From positions 18,719,685 through 18,783,684 of the forward strand of contig JAJQOW010000014.1 of NCBI GenBank assembly GCA_037975125.1: a stretch of DNA of 64,000 bases, written 5' to 3'. The notes beneath the pieces are model-generated. The model was not told the DNA's origin, searched no databases, and saw only the letters and a list, made by a program, of their open reading frames with translations. The translations under genes were made by a program, and so were the position numbers. The stretch is from Latrodectus hesperus. Taxonomy: Eukaryota > Arthropoda > Arachnida > Araneae > Theridiidae. This document shows positions 19,748-31,518 of the stretch, one piece after another (position 1 is the stretch's first letter; each line of letters begins with the position of its first letter).

Positions 19748-22297
19748 TTACAAATCATTATGATACTTCTTATAAGGATTTCTATCACTTAAATTCATTA
19801 TTCCGCGATGAAATCGAATTTTCGTCCATCTGTTTATAGCAGAAGATAATTTATTTCTACCTTTCTTGTCATACGTCTCGGATTTTACTTCAAATGATTC
19901 TGAATCATTCAATGACGTCATTCCATCCATTGTAGATGACCACCGTGTCTCAAAAAACTGAGATTCGTAAGATTCTCCATATGATGGTTCATTATGAATA
20001 TCATTTCTTTTAATAGTTTTTCTCAAAAGCTTTGATTTCTGAGAATTAATTTTACCATGATGTCTTGAAAGGGCATTATGTTGTTTACTGTGGTCAGCAA
20101 CAAACTTCATTTTATTAAAGCAAAAATAATTTGGTATTCCTAAATTATTTTCTTTGCCAATTATTTTCTTTCTTTCATCTAAATGGGGCAAAATAGGAAG
20201 AGGAAATTTATTGCTGATCGGATTTGTGATTATTTTTGTTTGCAAACCATCTCCTGAGGAATCAATTCTTGGGTAAATCGGGCTATACCTAATTATAGAA
20301 TTTGAATTCTCAGTCATGGGAAATGTTTCATTTAAAGAATCATTATTAGAGCCCACATCAGAATTTTTAGAATTGCTTTTATTTTTATGGTATCCTTTAA
20401 AAATTCCAGTGCTACTTTTAACTTCATCTAAATATTTTGTTTTCGAGTAGTCATTTGGCCGTTTATCAAGACAGTCACTAGAAAAAGATTTTTTGCTACT
20501 TACTAACTCATTCGAATGCAATTTTGTTCCTTTACACTCCTGTGGCAAATTCTCACTTTCTTTGTCTCGATTAAATGCAGAAAATTTCATTATTTCACGG
20601 GATTTAAAAATGTCAGAAAAATAAGGATCAGATGACTGTTTTGGCTTTTGTGCAGTAGCAATGGGTGAGAAGGATATTGAGCTCTTTTTTGCAGCTGTTT
20701 CTTTAAAAGTACTGTTTAATCTGTCAAAATGAACAGGTAAATTCTCACATGAAATGGTTCGACTAAATTTGGAAATACTTTCTTTAAAACTTTTCTTTAC
20801 ATTAATGTTAGAAGTGACTTTACTTAATTCATCACCAAATTTATCGCGCAGAAAATCTTCTCCGTAAGTATCTAACTTGTCTCCACATACTCTTATAACA
20901 TTATTTTCATTGCTATCTTCCTTATAGTTTACGCCATTATTAAACGAGAATGATTTATTGAATGCTTTGAAATGTTTTGATTCGAAACTACTTTCTTCTG
21001 GAAATGTATCTAGTGATTTATTAGAAGTATTAGTGTACTTATCTGTCTGATTGTTGAAATCTCTTTCATCATAAACTGTAAACTTAAAAGATTTTGGTTT
21101 TGGATAGTGCACTGTTTCATATTTCCTTTTACGATTTTTACTACGAACATATACTTTTCGTGTACTTCTCCATTCGTTATTGGTTTTCATAGAGATGAAC
21201 ACAGAAGACAAAAACTTCGTAAGAATCAAATGAATGTAAGATACTGAAAGGAAAAATGCAAATAGAAATATTTCAACACATCCAGATAGGAAAGATCTCA
21301 ACGGACAAACAAAAAATAAATAGATGAAGCTTTCAAAATTCGTGTGTCGTGTGGTAACAGAAATGTCACTGGTTCCTGATCCCAAAGACAATTCATCTTC
21401 ATAAGAATTATCATCAGTTGAAAAACTGCATTGTTGGGTTAGCGATAACATGTTTTTATGAAATAAACGTTTTGCATTCAATGATTGTTTTGAGCCAGAA
21501 TGTAAGCTTTCTTCAGCAATATCCTTAAAATGAAATGGTTGAGGAATCCAAAGGCCAGGAATGGTCATCGTAGATTTATCAGCTATATTTTTGGAACAAA
21601 AATCCTTACTCACGTTTCTGAAGTGATTATGCGACCAATTTAATTCAGGTGACAAATAAATTATTTTTGTAGGCGTTCTTGGTATACTTACATCACTTGT
21701 AGAGTAGGAACGCCTAAGCGAAGAAATTTGTTTTTCTATATTAGATATTTCTTTATTTTTATTTTCATACTTTTGTTGTACTTTGAGTAATGTACGATAT
21801 TTATCAGAAACATTAAAATATTTCACTTTCCCTTTACTCAAAAAGGATTCCTGGTTAGTAAGATCTTCATCAGCAGAACAACTTCTATTTTCTGTTTCAT
21901 GTACGTATTTCGAGACAACTCCATCTTCGATATTTTTATATTGTATTGGTTGAAAGATATTTTCTTTGCTAGTTGATTTTAAAAAATGGTTGGTAATAAG
22001 TATAGAAGGTGAATTACTAGCTTTATTTTCTACCTTTCTGTTGAAGTCTTGCTTGTAATCAGTTTTACAATCCTTCAAAACACTGTCACAGATTGAAATG
22101 TCTTCCACTGAATCACGAATCGAAAACGATTTGTAAGTGGATCTAAAATTTCTGTTTTTTTCATCAATAGGAGCACCTTCAGCACTATTAGCATCTTTTC
22201 TATCAATAACTTCTTCTGATGTTAGATTTTCTTTAGTATTTGTTTTCTTATCAAAAAGCTCATTTATTATTTGCGAAGCCCATCTTTCGCTATCCAT
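19748..22297 (-). CDS. Uncharacterised 849-residue protein, single open exon
   Basis: Function is not recognised. The ORF starts at an ATG in favourable context (AAAATGG at 22297) and runs without interruption to TAA at 19748-19750; such length is very unlikely by chance in DNA this AT-rich. The protein is hydrophilic, rich in Ser, Asn and Lys, and probably largely disordered. A short N-terminal segment (RWASQIINELFDKK, about residues 5-18) could form a helix, and residues about 170-195 (KVQQKYENKNKEISNIEK) look like a short coiled coil. In the middle, residues about 321-370 are strongly hydrophobic in two stretches, split by PLRSF, followed at once by a basic cluster (RKVYVRSKNRKRK, about 380-392). 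This suggests a membrane hairpin or anchor with cytoplasmic basic flank. No signal peptide, enzyme motif or zinc finger is seen, and no transposon domain. Candidate polyadenylation signals (TTTATT on plus) lie near 19,562. It may be a rapidly evolving lineage-specific gene; additional 5' non-coding exons are possible. Confidence 0.8.
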   Translation of the reverse strand: MDSERWASQIINELFDKKTNTKENLTSEEVIDRKDANSAEGAPIDEKNRNFRSTYKSFSIRDSVEDISICDSVLKDCKTDYKQDFNRKVENKASNSPSILITNHFLKSTSKENIFQPIQYKNIEDGVVSKYVHETENRSCSADEDLTNQESFLSKGKVKYFNVSDKYRTLLKVQQKYENKNKEISNIEKQISSLRRSYSTSDVSIPRTPTKIIYLSPELNWSHNHFRNVSKDFCSKNIADKSTMTIPGLWIPQPFHFKDIAEESLHSGSKQSLNAKRLFHKNMLSLTQQCSFSTDDNSYEDELSLGSGTSDISVTTRHTNFESFIYLFFVCPLRSFLSGCVEIFLFAFFLSVSYIHLILTKFLSSVFISMKTNNEWRSTRKVYVRSKNRKRKYETVHYPKPKSFKFTVYDERDFNNQTDKYTNTSNKSLDTFPEESSFESKHFKAFNKSFSFNNGVNYKEDSNENNVIRVCGDKLDTYGEDFLRDKFGDELSKVTSNINVKKSFKESISKFSRTISCENLPVHFDRLNSTFKETAAKKSSISFSPIATAQKPKQSSDPYFSDIFKSREIMKFSAFNRDKESENLPQECKGTKLHSNELVSSKKSFSSDCLDKRPNDYSKTKYLDEVKSSTGIFKGYHKNKSNSKNSDVGSNNDSLNETFPMTENSNSIIRYSPIYPRIDSSGDGLQTKIITNPISNKFPLPILPHLDERKKIIGKENNLGIPNYFCFNKMKFVADHSKQHNALSRHHGKINSQKSKLLRKTIKRNDIHNEPSYGESYESQFFETRWSSTMDGMTSLNDSESFEVKSETYDKKGRNKLSSAINRWTKIRFHRGIMNLSDRNPYKKYHNDL

Positions 22298-24848
22298 TTT
22301 AGCTTATTTTGTTAATCTCAGAATTTCTCAGAATTGTTTGTTAAAATTACCAACAAATCATCCATTATTCATTTCATGCTGAAGCTAACTTTACATTTTT
22401 AATTTTTACTGAATAATCAAAAATCTCTCATTCGTCAGAAATTTATTTTTTTATTTACATTTTTCATTAATAAACTTTAATATTTAAGAAATGGCTTAAA
22501 TGAATCAATACTTGAATAAAAAATTGTTTAAATGAGTTGTGTATTTTTTAATTTCTCAGTATTATTACTCATACTAAGAAATTAAAGTACAACAAGAATG
22601 TTATACTATATAGCAACGTAGACAATAACTGCGTTTTGATTTTTTTAGCTAAAAAATGCAATATATATTAAAATATATTAAAAAATAATATATTAACTAA
22701 GCAATATATAAAATAAGTAATATATTAAAAAGAACATTCTCCATTTTAAAAACAGAAAAAATAGATTAAAATTAATATGACCTAGCTCTGCTATTTTTCC
22801 AACTCACTCATCAATTTTAGAAACTATAAAAAACGCCTAAAATCATTTGATAGTTGAATATTACCAGGAAATCATGTTTAATCTGTTCTATAATCGAAAT
22901 TTTTTACGCAAATAGTCAAATAAAATTATTCATTTCATGAGAAAATAAATTCTTCTTTTCTTATGATTTGTATTTTCCTTCATTTCATTTGGTATCTCTC
23001 TTTGCTTCATCAGCGTTTTGAATGTGGCTCAATGATTTTTAAGCAAATGCATCTCAAATCAATATATAGACAGTTACGCTCCTATTATCAATCATTTAAA
23101 TTTAAGAATTTAACTACTACACAAGCAATAATTTAATCACCATATGATATGAAATAATGGCGAAAAATGCTTTTACAAACACTCTTTCAGCTATTCCATA
23201 TCGTCGCCACAAGCGATAAATTCGCCAGTTAGTACAACCAAGTTTAATGCAACCTTTTACCATAACATTTTAATATATCTCTTATTTTCTACAAAAACAT
23301 TTATCAGTGTTAAGATGTTTATTTTCCAAAGTAAAATATATTACAATTAATTTTTACTAGTTTTTCTTTACTGCATTCCGTGCGTTGTCACCAAAAATTG
23401 TTGGCGAGATTTGTGCTCACAAAATATGGGAAAAAATGTAGAAGAGAGCTGCATTTTTAATGATCAATATTTCAACAATTTTATATCCAAATTTGAAGTT
23501 TTTTAAAGGTGATAATTTGATGATAAAAATTTTCAATCACGTCCTTGTCCATTTAAACTTAACCTAAAATGAATGTTTTACCTTTTTTTTTTCATTTTGA
23601 TTTTTCTTGTTTTATTTACAACGTGTTAAATTTTTGAAAGCAATATCTATAAAGATTTCAAAATTAATTATTTAAAAACAACAAGTTGTTTTCATAATTT
23701 TGAAAACTTTTACAAAACAAAAAAATTATAATCTTCTTTCGTAAATCTTTAATATTGGTAAAAAATCAGGAACAGATTTTTTCTCATTGCCGACGTCACT
23801 CAGACATTCAATAGTAAACTTCGCCTTGCATACTGCCGTTTGAAAGAATGCGGTTTAAAAGGCAGGCAACAAATTCGTCAACAAGTCGGATTTACGAAGC
23901 TATCTCTGTACGATGTGACGTAAATGAAACATTATCTGGCGTTATGGATATTTTAAACAGACGAGAACTATAATATATAAATTGGCGTAATCATAATCTC
24001 GACAGGAATAAAAAAACAATATGGTTAAAAATCTTAAAATTAGTCTTTTTCTAATACAAAATAGGGAGATTTCTCAAAATTTATAGAATAAATTAAAAAC
24101 TTGATACCACTCTATCATCAACAATATCATTATTTATTTCTCCATATTCTATCTTGTTATTTTTGTTTGAGGTTAAAATTTTAAAATTTGATTCAATTTC
24201 ATTTCTTACATAAATAAATTATTTTGAAACATCCTAATACATATAAAAAAGAATATTGCTACTTAGTATATTTTAAAATTTGTTCTCGATTGACCTCAAA
24301 AATAAACTAAAATATAAATGAAAGAGTAAGAAACACGCGTTGGTAATTAGAAATAGATATCAATAATGAAATTTGGTACAGTTGTCATGTAATTCCTTTG
24401 ACAAAAGTTTGACTAATTTTTTAATGAAGGAACTGATTATCGCTATTAGATTCACTGGAAAATGTTTTGTTAATCGCCAAGAAGCTCATTCTAGTCCATC
24501 ATTATACTGTACCAAAATAATATTTTTCATAATTTTTTGGTACAGAATAATGACAACTTATTTCATAAACATCTTTGCTATTGATATAAAAATTAAATTA
24601 TTTCAACAGTTTCATGTTTCCCCTTTAATTTTATCTTGTTGATACACATTTTTCCTCTTCTTTAAGAAATTTGGATTCAGTGTAAAACAGGTTTCCTTTG
24701 GTTTGGCGAAACATTGGAGATAAATATTGGCGATAAATTTTAGTTTAATAACAGGTGTTTTCAGAGCTTTTAATGAAGTAATTTTAGGTTTGCCAATTTT
24801 TTTACCATTAGCTCTGCTGAGGAACGCAATTATTATCACTTATTATTA
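22298..24848. other. AT-rich intergenic DNA upstream of the 849-codon gene
   Basis: Would contain the promoter of the minus-strand gene; no clear TATA or initiator could be assigned. A GC-richer patch at 23,790-23,945 has no recognisable coding content. Small ORFs at 24.4-24.8 kb lack motifs. Confidence 0.5.
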
Positions 24849-25908
24849 TCTAATATATAAAATTCTCGTGTCACAGTTTTCGTTGGCCATACTCCTCCGA
24901 AACGGCTTGACCGATTTTGATGAAATTTTTTGTGCTTATCCGGTATCTATGAGAATCGGCCAACATCTATTTTTCATCCCCCTAAATGTTAGGGGTAGTA
25001 CAACCCTAAATTTTCTTTTTTATTTTTTGGTTAGTTCTGTAAGTTCCTAATAGATGGTGGTTTAGCATCTAAGTTCCACAGGTATTCGGCAGATGGCGAC
25101 GTGTTTATTTTTCAAGATTATACCATCTTCGAGAAATTTAACGTGCGCGCGCAAGCGCGTGGTTAAATATAGAATTTACATATATTTTCACGATGTATAA
25201 TGATACTATAACAATTTTTCGTGAATCATTTTCATAATTATACTTTGTATTGTGTTATTATTGTGCAGTATTCAGTTTGAATGTTTTTAATATTATAAAT
25301 AGTAAAATAAAATTTTATTTATTACTGTTTTTCTCTACTAATTTTCATACCACCTCGAAAATATGTAAGTATTTCTTGATAGCCTTTTATTATTTTTTAT
25401 TTTTATTTTATAATTTGATAATTATTAATTTATTCAGTAGAAAATTTTGATCTAATTTATTTATTCAAATGATAAATTCTTTTAATTTTTTTATTTCAGC
25501 ATAATGCCGCGGAAAAAATTTTTAGTTTTACTATAATTTAAAATTAAAATAATAATAGTTCGATGTCAATGTTATCTACCTCATTTATAACAATTTATTT
25601 TTAGATGTCTTTAATTTATATAGTATATTTTATAAGTAAGTCACTGATTACAAACTATAATTTAATATAAGATGAATGAAATGTAAATTCAGAAAGTATA
25701 CGTTGATTTGTGCTTAATTTCAAAATTTCGATACTTTACCTATTACTATTAAATTTTGGTGAAACGTTTTATTTTTAATCTCCTATGAATGAACCTATTC
25801 TAAATTTTTTTAGAAAATATTAATTTGATTGAACCCAAGAATTAGTAAAAAATTGATTCAATGTATTTTAAAAACTCAGCCACGCGTTGCAGTGGCTGGG
25901 TCAGCTTG
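24849..25908. mobile_element. Non-autonomous Helitron-like element (1,060 bp)
   Basis: The left end starts TCTAATATATAAAATTCTCG at 24849, with the 5'-TC typical of Helitrons. The right end has a hairpin (CAGCCAC at 25877-25883 pairing with GTGGCTG at 25892-25898, extendable by two pairs) followed after six bases by CTTG at 25905-25908, one change from the CTRR terminus. Host bases are A on the left and T on the right, matching insertion between A and T without target duplication. No Rep/helicase ORF is present, so it would depend on an autonomous partner. The sequence just inside the left end (ACGGCTTGACCGATTTTGATG) is a word I associate with dispersed arthropod repeats. A very GC-rich internal palindrome sits at 25138-25168. 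Confidence 0.72.
25138..25168. repeat. GC-rich palindrome inside the Helitron-like element
   Basis: TTTAAC ... GTTAAA outer arms enclose CGCGC-GCAA-GCGCG, with one bulge and two G-T pairs between. It is the most GC-rich short stretch in this part of the window and could form a stable hairpin. It may be a relic of another Helitron 3' hairpin, since these elements can nest, but no CTRR follows it. Confidence 0.7.
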
Positions 25909-26109
25909 TAATCTTATCGGTTCTTTTATAATTAAATTTAAATCTTATATTTATCCTTTTATAATTACTCTTGGACTGTAGTAAAATATATTTTTAAATT
26001 TTAATCATTGAAATGTTCCCCCATATTAACTTAGAATTTTCGTTGAAGTCATTTTTTCAACAAAGTAAAATGTCTGAGAAAATTAACATGCATGTTATTC
26101 TTTTAATTG

Positions 26110-26975
26110 TAGCAAAAAGATAAGAAAAAAATTATTGATTGGTGTGTTAAAGAAGGTGTGATTAGTTGTCGGTATATTTGTACAGTGTGTAAGAAAGATA
26201 TACTTTTCGTTGATCGCAAGAATAGATTGGATGGCTAAGATCGGTTTTGTCGGAAGAAAGCTGCGAATGCTCGTTATTCTATAATAAAAAGTACATGGTT
26301 TGAAGTAAGTCATATGAATTTGCTTGAAGTTTTAAAATTTACATATTTATGGGTGTTTAAAACTGGAAAGACTCTGAATATACATGAGGTAAATGTGAAA
26401 TCGAATAATACTGTGGTTGATCGGGGTAATTTTTCTATAGAAACGTATGTGGATGCATATTTGAAAAATAGTGAGATAATTGGAAGATGATTGTTGAATT
26501 TGTGTGATGACAGTATGTTTGGAAAGAGAAAATTTAACAGAGGTAGACGAGTGAATGGTAAATTGGTGTTTGAGGGCATTAAAAGAAAGAATGGGAAGTG
26601 GGTGATAGAATGCGAAAGACTTTCCTGAAGATAATTAAAAGAAGGATAATACCTGGCCAAAGAAATATTTCAGATTTCTGGCAATATTTTGATTGTTTAG
26701 ACATGAGGATTTCCAAGGCTTATCAGGTAATCATTCACTCTTTTTTTGTCGCTCCTGTCTGGCACCTACCCTACCATGGAAGAAATGGAGGCTCACATTA
26801 ATAGAGATTTCAGAAAATGTTGTGTCAGGCAATCATGGAAAACTTTTTCGACTCCCACATCACAAACTTTATGTGGAGAAGGCGCTACCGAGATGTCACT
26901 GAAGACATTGCATTAAACATCTTTATCCACCTCAGCTTTCCAAATATAAGAAGGTCTCAGCCAAGATATAGGTAA
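26110..26975 (+). pseudogene. Merlin / IS1595-like DDE transposase, decayed
   Basis: Remnant of a transposase of the ISXO2-like (IS1595) superfamily, known in animals as Merlin. Reading across frames on the plus strand: IDWCVKEGVIS at the N-terminus, a Cys-x2-Cys element (CTVCKKDILF) as in the zinc-binding N-terminal region, IKSTWFEVSHMNLLEVLKFTYLW, NNTVVDRGNFSIE, then KFGKRKFNRGRRVNGKLVFEG (near 26517-26580), the block after the first catalytic acid. Next are IIPGQRNISDFWQYFDCL with the second Asp, a decayed TMEEMEAH where the catalytic Glu is expected, and DSHITNFMWRRRYRD near 26850-26900. Several stops and at least three frameshifts make it non-functional. Terminal repeats were not found. 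Confidence 0.78.
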
Positions 26976-27227
26976 GTGCTTGAATTTTGACTTATTTATT
27001 GTAGGTTGCACCGATTACTAAAATGTTGTATACTAATTTTATTTCTATTTTTGTCTGAATTTTAACCCGTTTTATGTGTTTTGCGCTGGTTATGAAAATG
27101 CTTGTAAAAGTTTGATTGAAAATTTTTTGTTCACACTTTTCACAGTCTTTAAAAACTTTCTCTGGATTACCTGCTACAGAACTTTTTTCTGTAATTACAC
27201 TAGCACTTTCAATCCTATTCGTTCGTG

Positions 27228-27448
27228 TAATAGTCTGGAGAAAATATCCCCCCTTCAGATCAATTTCAAAATTGTGGGAGTGGATCCTCTGGTGGTGCCA
27301 TCTACCAGAGGATTTAAAAAAAAGAACAAAGACGTACTTTCACCTTCGTGGTGCATTGATTAAAATGAAAGACGCTCCCTATTGACTTAAATTCGCATTG
27401 CCAAGGAATAGCGAGCTTGGCTTGTCCAAGTGTCATAAGCAACAACAC
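27228..27448 (+). mobile_element. tRNA-derived SINE, 5'-truncated copy
   Basis: Matches the 3' two-thirds of the SINE copies at 42.69 and 59.32 kb, sharing TAGTCTGGAGAAAAT, GGTGGTGCCATCTA, GACGTACTTTCACCTT, TTAAATTCGCAT and the terminal TAAGCAACAACA. The tRNA-like head is absent, as expected for incomplete reverse transcription. A short frame over this repeat is not a gene. Confidence 0.88.
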
Positions 27449-30096
27449 ATTAACTTATCATAAAGCGTGGTTAAGTTATATCATGTATGTTTTATGATGA
27501 AAATTATGAAAAATTATTTATTTTTATTTTAGTTTAGCTTTTATGTTTCGGCCATTTTACTAGCATCTTGGTGCTTATCTTGACGTCAAAACAATCTTCA
27601 AACAGTCAAGAGGGATCTATTTATACACTTTTACCAAGAAATCAATAATTATCCATTAGATGGGCACAAATGGTTCATCGGAAAACCTAAATAAACTAAA
27701 CACGTTTAAAAATAAAGATGCTTATAATAATTAGTAATAATTTTACTAAATTTGTATTTTTTTAACTCATTGAATTATAAATAATAAAATAATTAATATT
27801 AGTGGATAATATATGAACTTTTTTATTTTAACTCAGCTAATGGAAAACTTCCAGAAATCTAACATTTCTTATTTTGTTGATTTTTTTTTATGTAAAGAGG
27901 ATTAACTTGGTTTCCAATTTTCTATCAAATAGTGAAGTTTGATAATATCCAAATTTTGTTCCGATACCAAAATATAAGGATTTTCATTTCATTTGATCTT
28001 CTAGTTGCAGAATCATGGAAAATTGTAATTTGTTCTGTTTTGTTGACATAATTATTATGTAATTTTCTAGTATTTCGGAAAGTTATAATTCAATCATCAA
28101 AAATAGTTTATTACGCAAGAATGCTTAAACTTGTACCTGTTCGGTAGTCAAACACTAAAGGTATTACATGATATCTCTTTACCAAATATGAAATAAATGA
28201 ATTCACATTGAACATTACATTTGATGCGAAATATAGTAAGAAAAAAGTCTAGTTTTGATTAAAATAATAAATATAATCAAATTATTGAAAATTTCAATTT
28301 TCATTATAGGTTTCCAAAATTTTATTCGTTCAAAAATTTGAGTGTATCTTACGAATGTGTGTTATATTGCAATTCATTCGTATTAAATTTAATAATAAAA
28401 GTTTATTAAAAATTAATTTTATAGTTTCTAAATAATAATATAGTAACAAAATTGCCGTATTCTAACTTATTAGCTTCAATAATCTCAAGTGAGAACCCAT
28501 CTTACTGAAATTTGCAAAATATGTATTTGATATTTGATATTGTCATAAAATAACTGATGCGAGTTTATGCAACGAAACAATAATTTAACTTAACATATTT
28601 AATATTTAAATTTAAATAAGAAATAAATAGCATATTAAAGTTAATTAGAAGAGCTCAATTTTAATAAAGATTTTCTTACTAAAATTCTTTTATTTCAACA
28701 CCACCTTGGCTTCTATGCGATTAATTCAAAAAATATAAATTATTTAAAAAAAGAGAGATTTTTCATTCTAAAATCAGACAATTTTTATTGGCCTTATTCT
28801 CACACTTCTTTATACAGAATGTCATAACTTATAAAATATTCTTTCCACAGGTTGATATGAGGCTCAGCGACTGTCAACAGAGGAAGAATAAATATGAGTA
28901 GAACAACAATCTCCGAATATTTTTTGGTTCATCTGGTGATGACCTATATAATGGTAAAGCCACGAACAGAGAATTGTAAAGCGAAAGAAATGTCTTTGTA
29001 ATTTTATATTGTCTAAAACTTAAATATACCGGTTCCTTTTTGATTATGGTCGATATCGCTTCCAAAAAGTCCACGAGCATTTTAACTTTATCATGTTGAA
29101 TAATATTATATCATATTATCATAATAAAATAAAAATTATAATGAGATTAAAAATTAAAAAGGAAAATGAAATGCATTTATTTTAAGCGAAAAAATTAGAA
29201 AATTGTCAAAACGGGAAAAAGTAAAAAAATTCTGGAATAACTTTTCAAGAATAAAAGCCTGAATCATCTTGATACCATTTCATTTTTAGAAGGAAACTGA
29301 TAAGGAAAATAAATATTAAAGAAATTAAAAGAAAATCAATAAAAAAAGAAAATATTTCTCAAATATTTAATTATTCATGAAGGCGAAAATAAGTTTTAAA
29401 TTATTTTAGTCATTTATTAGTAATTAACACGTATTTTTTCTTCCAAGTAAATTTTTGCTTCAAATGAAATGATAATATTAGTATGTGCAAAAGAAAAGTG
29501 AACAACTCGCCATTTATCATTACAAAAATGAAATGAAACTGCAATTAAAGTTTGAGGCTTTCTTTAATTGTATAAAGCGTATACATAGCTCATATTTTGA
29601 GCAAATGCAGCAAACAAGATTTAAATAATGCTGTTATGCACTGCATTAAAAATTCAAAAAAGAAAATGTTCCTAATTTATTAATGTATAAAAATGAAGTT
29701 TCATTACATTGACAAAAATCTAATTAAAGATTCCTAAATTATCATTTTTAAAAATAAATACCCTCTTAAATAACATCCAGTTATCAATGACTCTAGTTCA
29801 ATTTACTTTTGATTTTTGAAATCAAAATTAGCAGGATAAAAAAGAAAAAAACGTGTTAAATTTCAATGCTGATAAAATGAATTTTTAATTTTTGAAAAGA
29901 TAATTTGCATGTGAAATGTTATTTATTTGATGGTAATGGTAAATGTTTGGAATATGAATTTCATTTGCATTTATCGTACGATTTTTCATTTTGTAAAATA
30001 TAAATAAATCTTAATGAATGAAAATATGCAAGTTAAATAGGAAGAATTTTAAGAAAAAAATATGTATTTACAAATATCTTATACAATATTAATGTA
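27449..30096. other. AT-rich intergenic DNA
   Basis: No supported gene. A minus-strand 68-codon ORF at 28,874-29,080 has no motif. Poly-A and poly-T runs dominate. Confidence 0.5.
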
Positions 30097-30807
30097 TTAG
30101 GTTGCTGAATAAGTTCTCGGAGCGTTTTTACCAAAGGCTTTTATTTAAACAAAAAACAATTATTATAAAAATAAGTTAATCAATTATATATTCGCCGTTG
30201 CTGTTTACCTCTTCCCATCCCTCGACCCATTTGTTGATGCCGTTCCGCCAAAAATCACCTGGTCTGGTATCAAAGAAGTTGTAGAGCCAGTTTTAAAGGA
30301 CCTCTTTGTTATTGAAGGTAACGCCATTCATATGGTTTGACAAGAAGAGAAAAAGATGGTAATCGGTCGATGCAAGGTCCGAAGAATACGGCGGATGCTG
30401 AAAGACCTCCCATTCGAGATCTTGGAGTGCGGCTTTGGCGAATTGTACAACATGGAGCCTGGCGTTGTCGTGAAGAAGTATGGCTTGACCATGTCTATCA
30501 GGTCTTTTCAGTCGAATAGCGTCATTCACGCGGTGTAGCTGGGCAATGATGAGCTCCTTGTTGACATTGGCATTCTTTTCGAGCATTTCCCAGTGCACCA
30601 AGAGGTCTTTAAAAACTGGCTCAACAACTTCTTTGACACCAGACCAGACGAATTTTGGCGGATTGGCATCAACAAATGGGTCGAGAGGTGGGAAGAGGTT
30701 GTAAACAACAGCAACGAATTTATAATTAATTAACTTATTGATATAATTATTTTTTGTTTAAATAAAAGTCTTTGGTAAAGACGCTACGAACGTATTCACC
30801 AACCTAA
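30097..30807 (-). mobile_element. Foldback mariner element with about 210-bp inverted ends
   Basis: Both ends carry the mariner terminus TTAGGTTG(C/G)TGAATA, and TA dinucleotides flank it at 30095-30096 and 30808-30809, the expected target duplication. The inverted arms are far longer than normal mariner ends: 30097-30306 on the left is the reverse complement of 30600-30807 on the right, at roughly 85 percent by eye. Both arms encode the transposase C-terminus (FFDTRPG/DxFWRxGINKWVE), left on minus and right on plus. Only about 293 bases between the arms are unique. At 711 bp it lacks about half of a normal mariner, so it cannot move by itself. The structure implies fusion of two mariner 3' halves head to head. 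Confidence 0.9.
30179..30601 (-). pseudogene. Mariner transposase C-terminal fragment (DD34D type)
   Basis: The open frame at 30293-30601 lacks an ATG and encodes the central-to-C-terminal part of a mariner transposase: LLHDNARLHV with the second catalytic Asp, QHPPYSSDLASTDYHLF with the third Asp (DD34D), and NHMNGVTFNNKEVL. A TAA at 30293-30295 replaces a lysine expected before NWLYNFFDTRPG; beyond it the same frame stays open to about 30179 (GINKWVEGWEEV). The N-terminal helix-turn-helix and first Asp region are absent because of the inverted rearrangement. Not functional. Confidence 0.85.
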
Positions 30808-30954
30808 TAAAAGTCTGTTTTCCTGACTAGCAGTTAAATCTGTTTTTACTCTATAATTTTAGCAGAACATTTTTTTCTAAGGTAATTATAAGGGAGAAGT
30901 TGAGAATCACGTGTCACTTGAATAATTTAACATTTCTATTTAACAAACATTCTT

Positions 30955-31516
30955 TTGAAAATTCCTAGATATTCTGAAATTTGTGGTGAAGATATAGGCG
31001 AATGGATAATGAGTCAGATTCTAGATTTCAAATTGCAAATGATGCTTATTGAAAGTGTCGAGGAAGAAAATGGCCTTAATGTCCAAATTGAAGCAGAAAT
31101 AGAACCATCAACTAGTGACGCAATTGCTAGTTTTGAAGCTGTTTTGGAGTGGATAGAGCGTAATTCCGAATGTGACCTCATACAAATTCTGACTTTCATT
31201 CAGAAGCATGACAAGTCTGCCTGTAAACATGTGAAGGTAGGGAAACTGCTTACTCTGACCTAGATATTTATTAAGTTATGTCTTTCATTTACAGCACTGT
31301 ACATACATACGCTATTAATGTACAGTATTTGTCAGTACCTTTACATGTAAAACTGTCGCATTTCATTTAATTGAAAAAAAAGTTTTTTTCTTCCATTTTC
31401 AACATATAGTAACTAATTAAAAACAGATATTTTTTCGAAAAAATCCAATTAACTGAATTTTTGACTATCCGAATGGATTTCGATCCCAAATGATTTGGAT
31501 AATTGGAGTTCTACTG
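30955..31516 (+). pseudogene. Tigger/pogo-like transposon, 3' end with transposase tail
   Basis: The frame 30955-31263 (no ATG) ends with ASFEAVLEWIERNSECDLIQ and a Lys-rich tail, resembling the C-terminal region of Tigger/jerky transposases (DDE_1 with CENP-B DNA-binding domain). A frameshift is likely near 31014, because DSRFQIANDA in another frame fits the family better. The distal sequence ends TTTGGATAATTGGAGTTCTACTG at 31516, a typical Tigger terminal-repeat pattern (read inward CAGTAGAACTCC), followed by TA at 31517-31518. The 5' part is missing and the foldback mariner lies immediately to the left. Confidence 0.65.
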
Positions 31517-31518
31517 TA

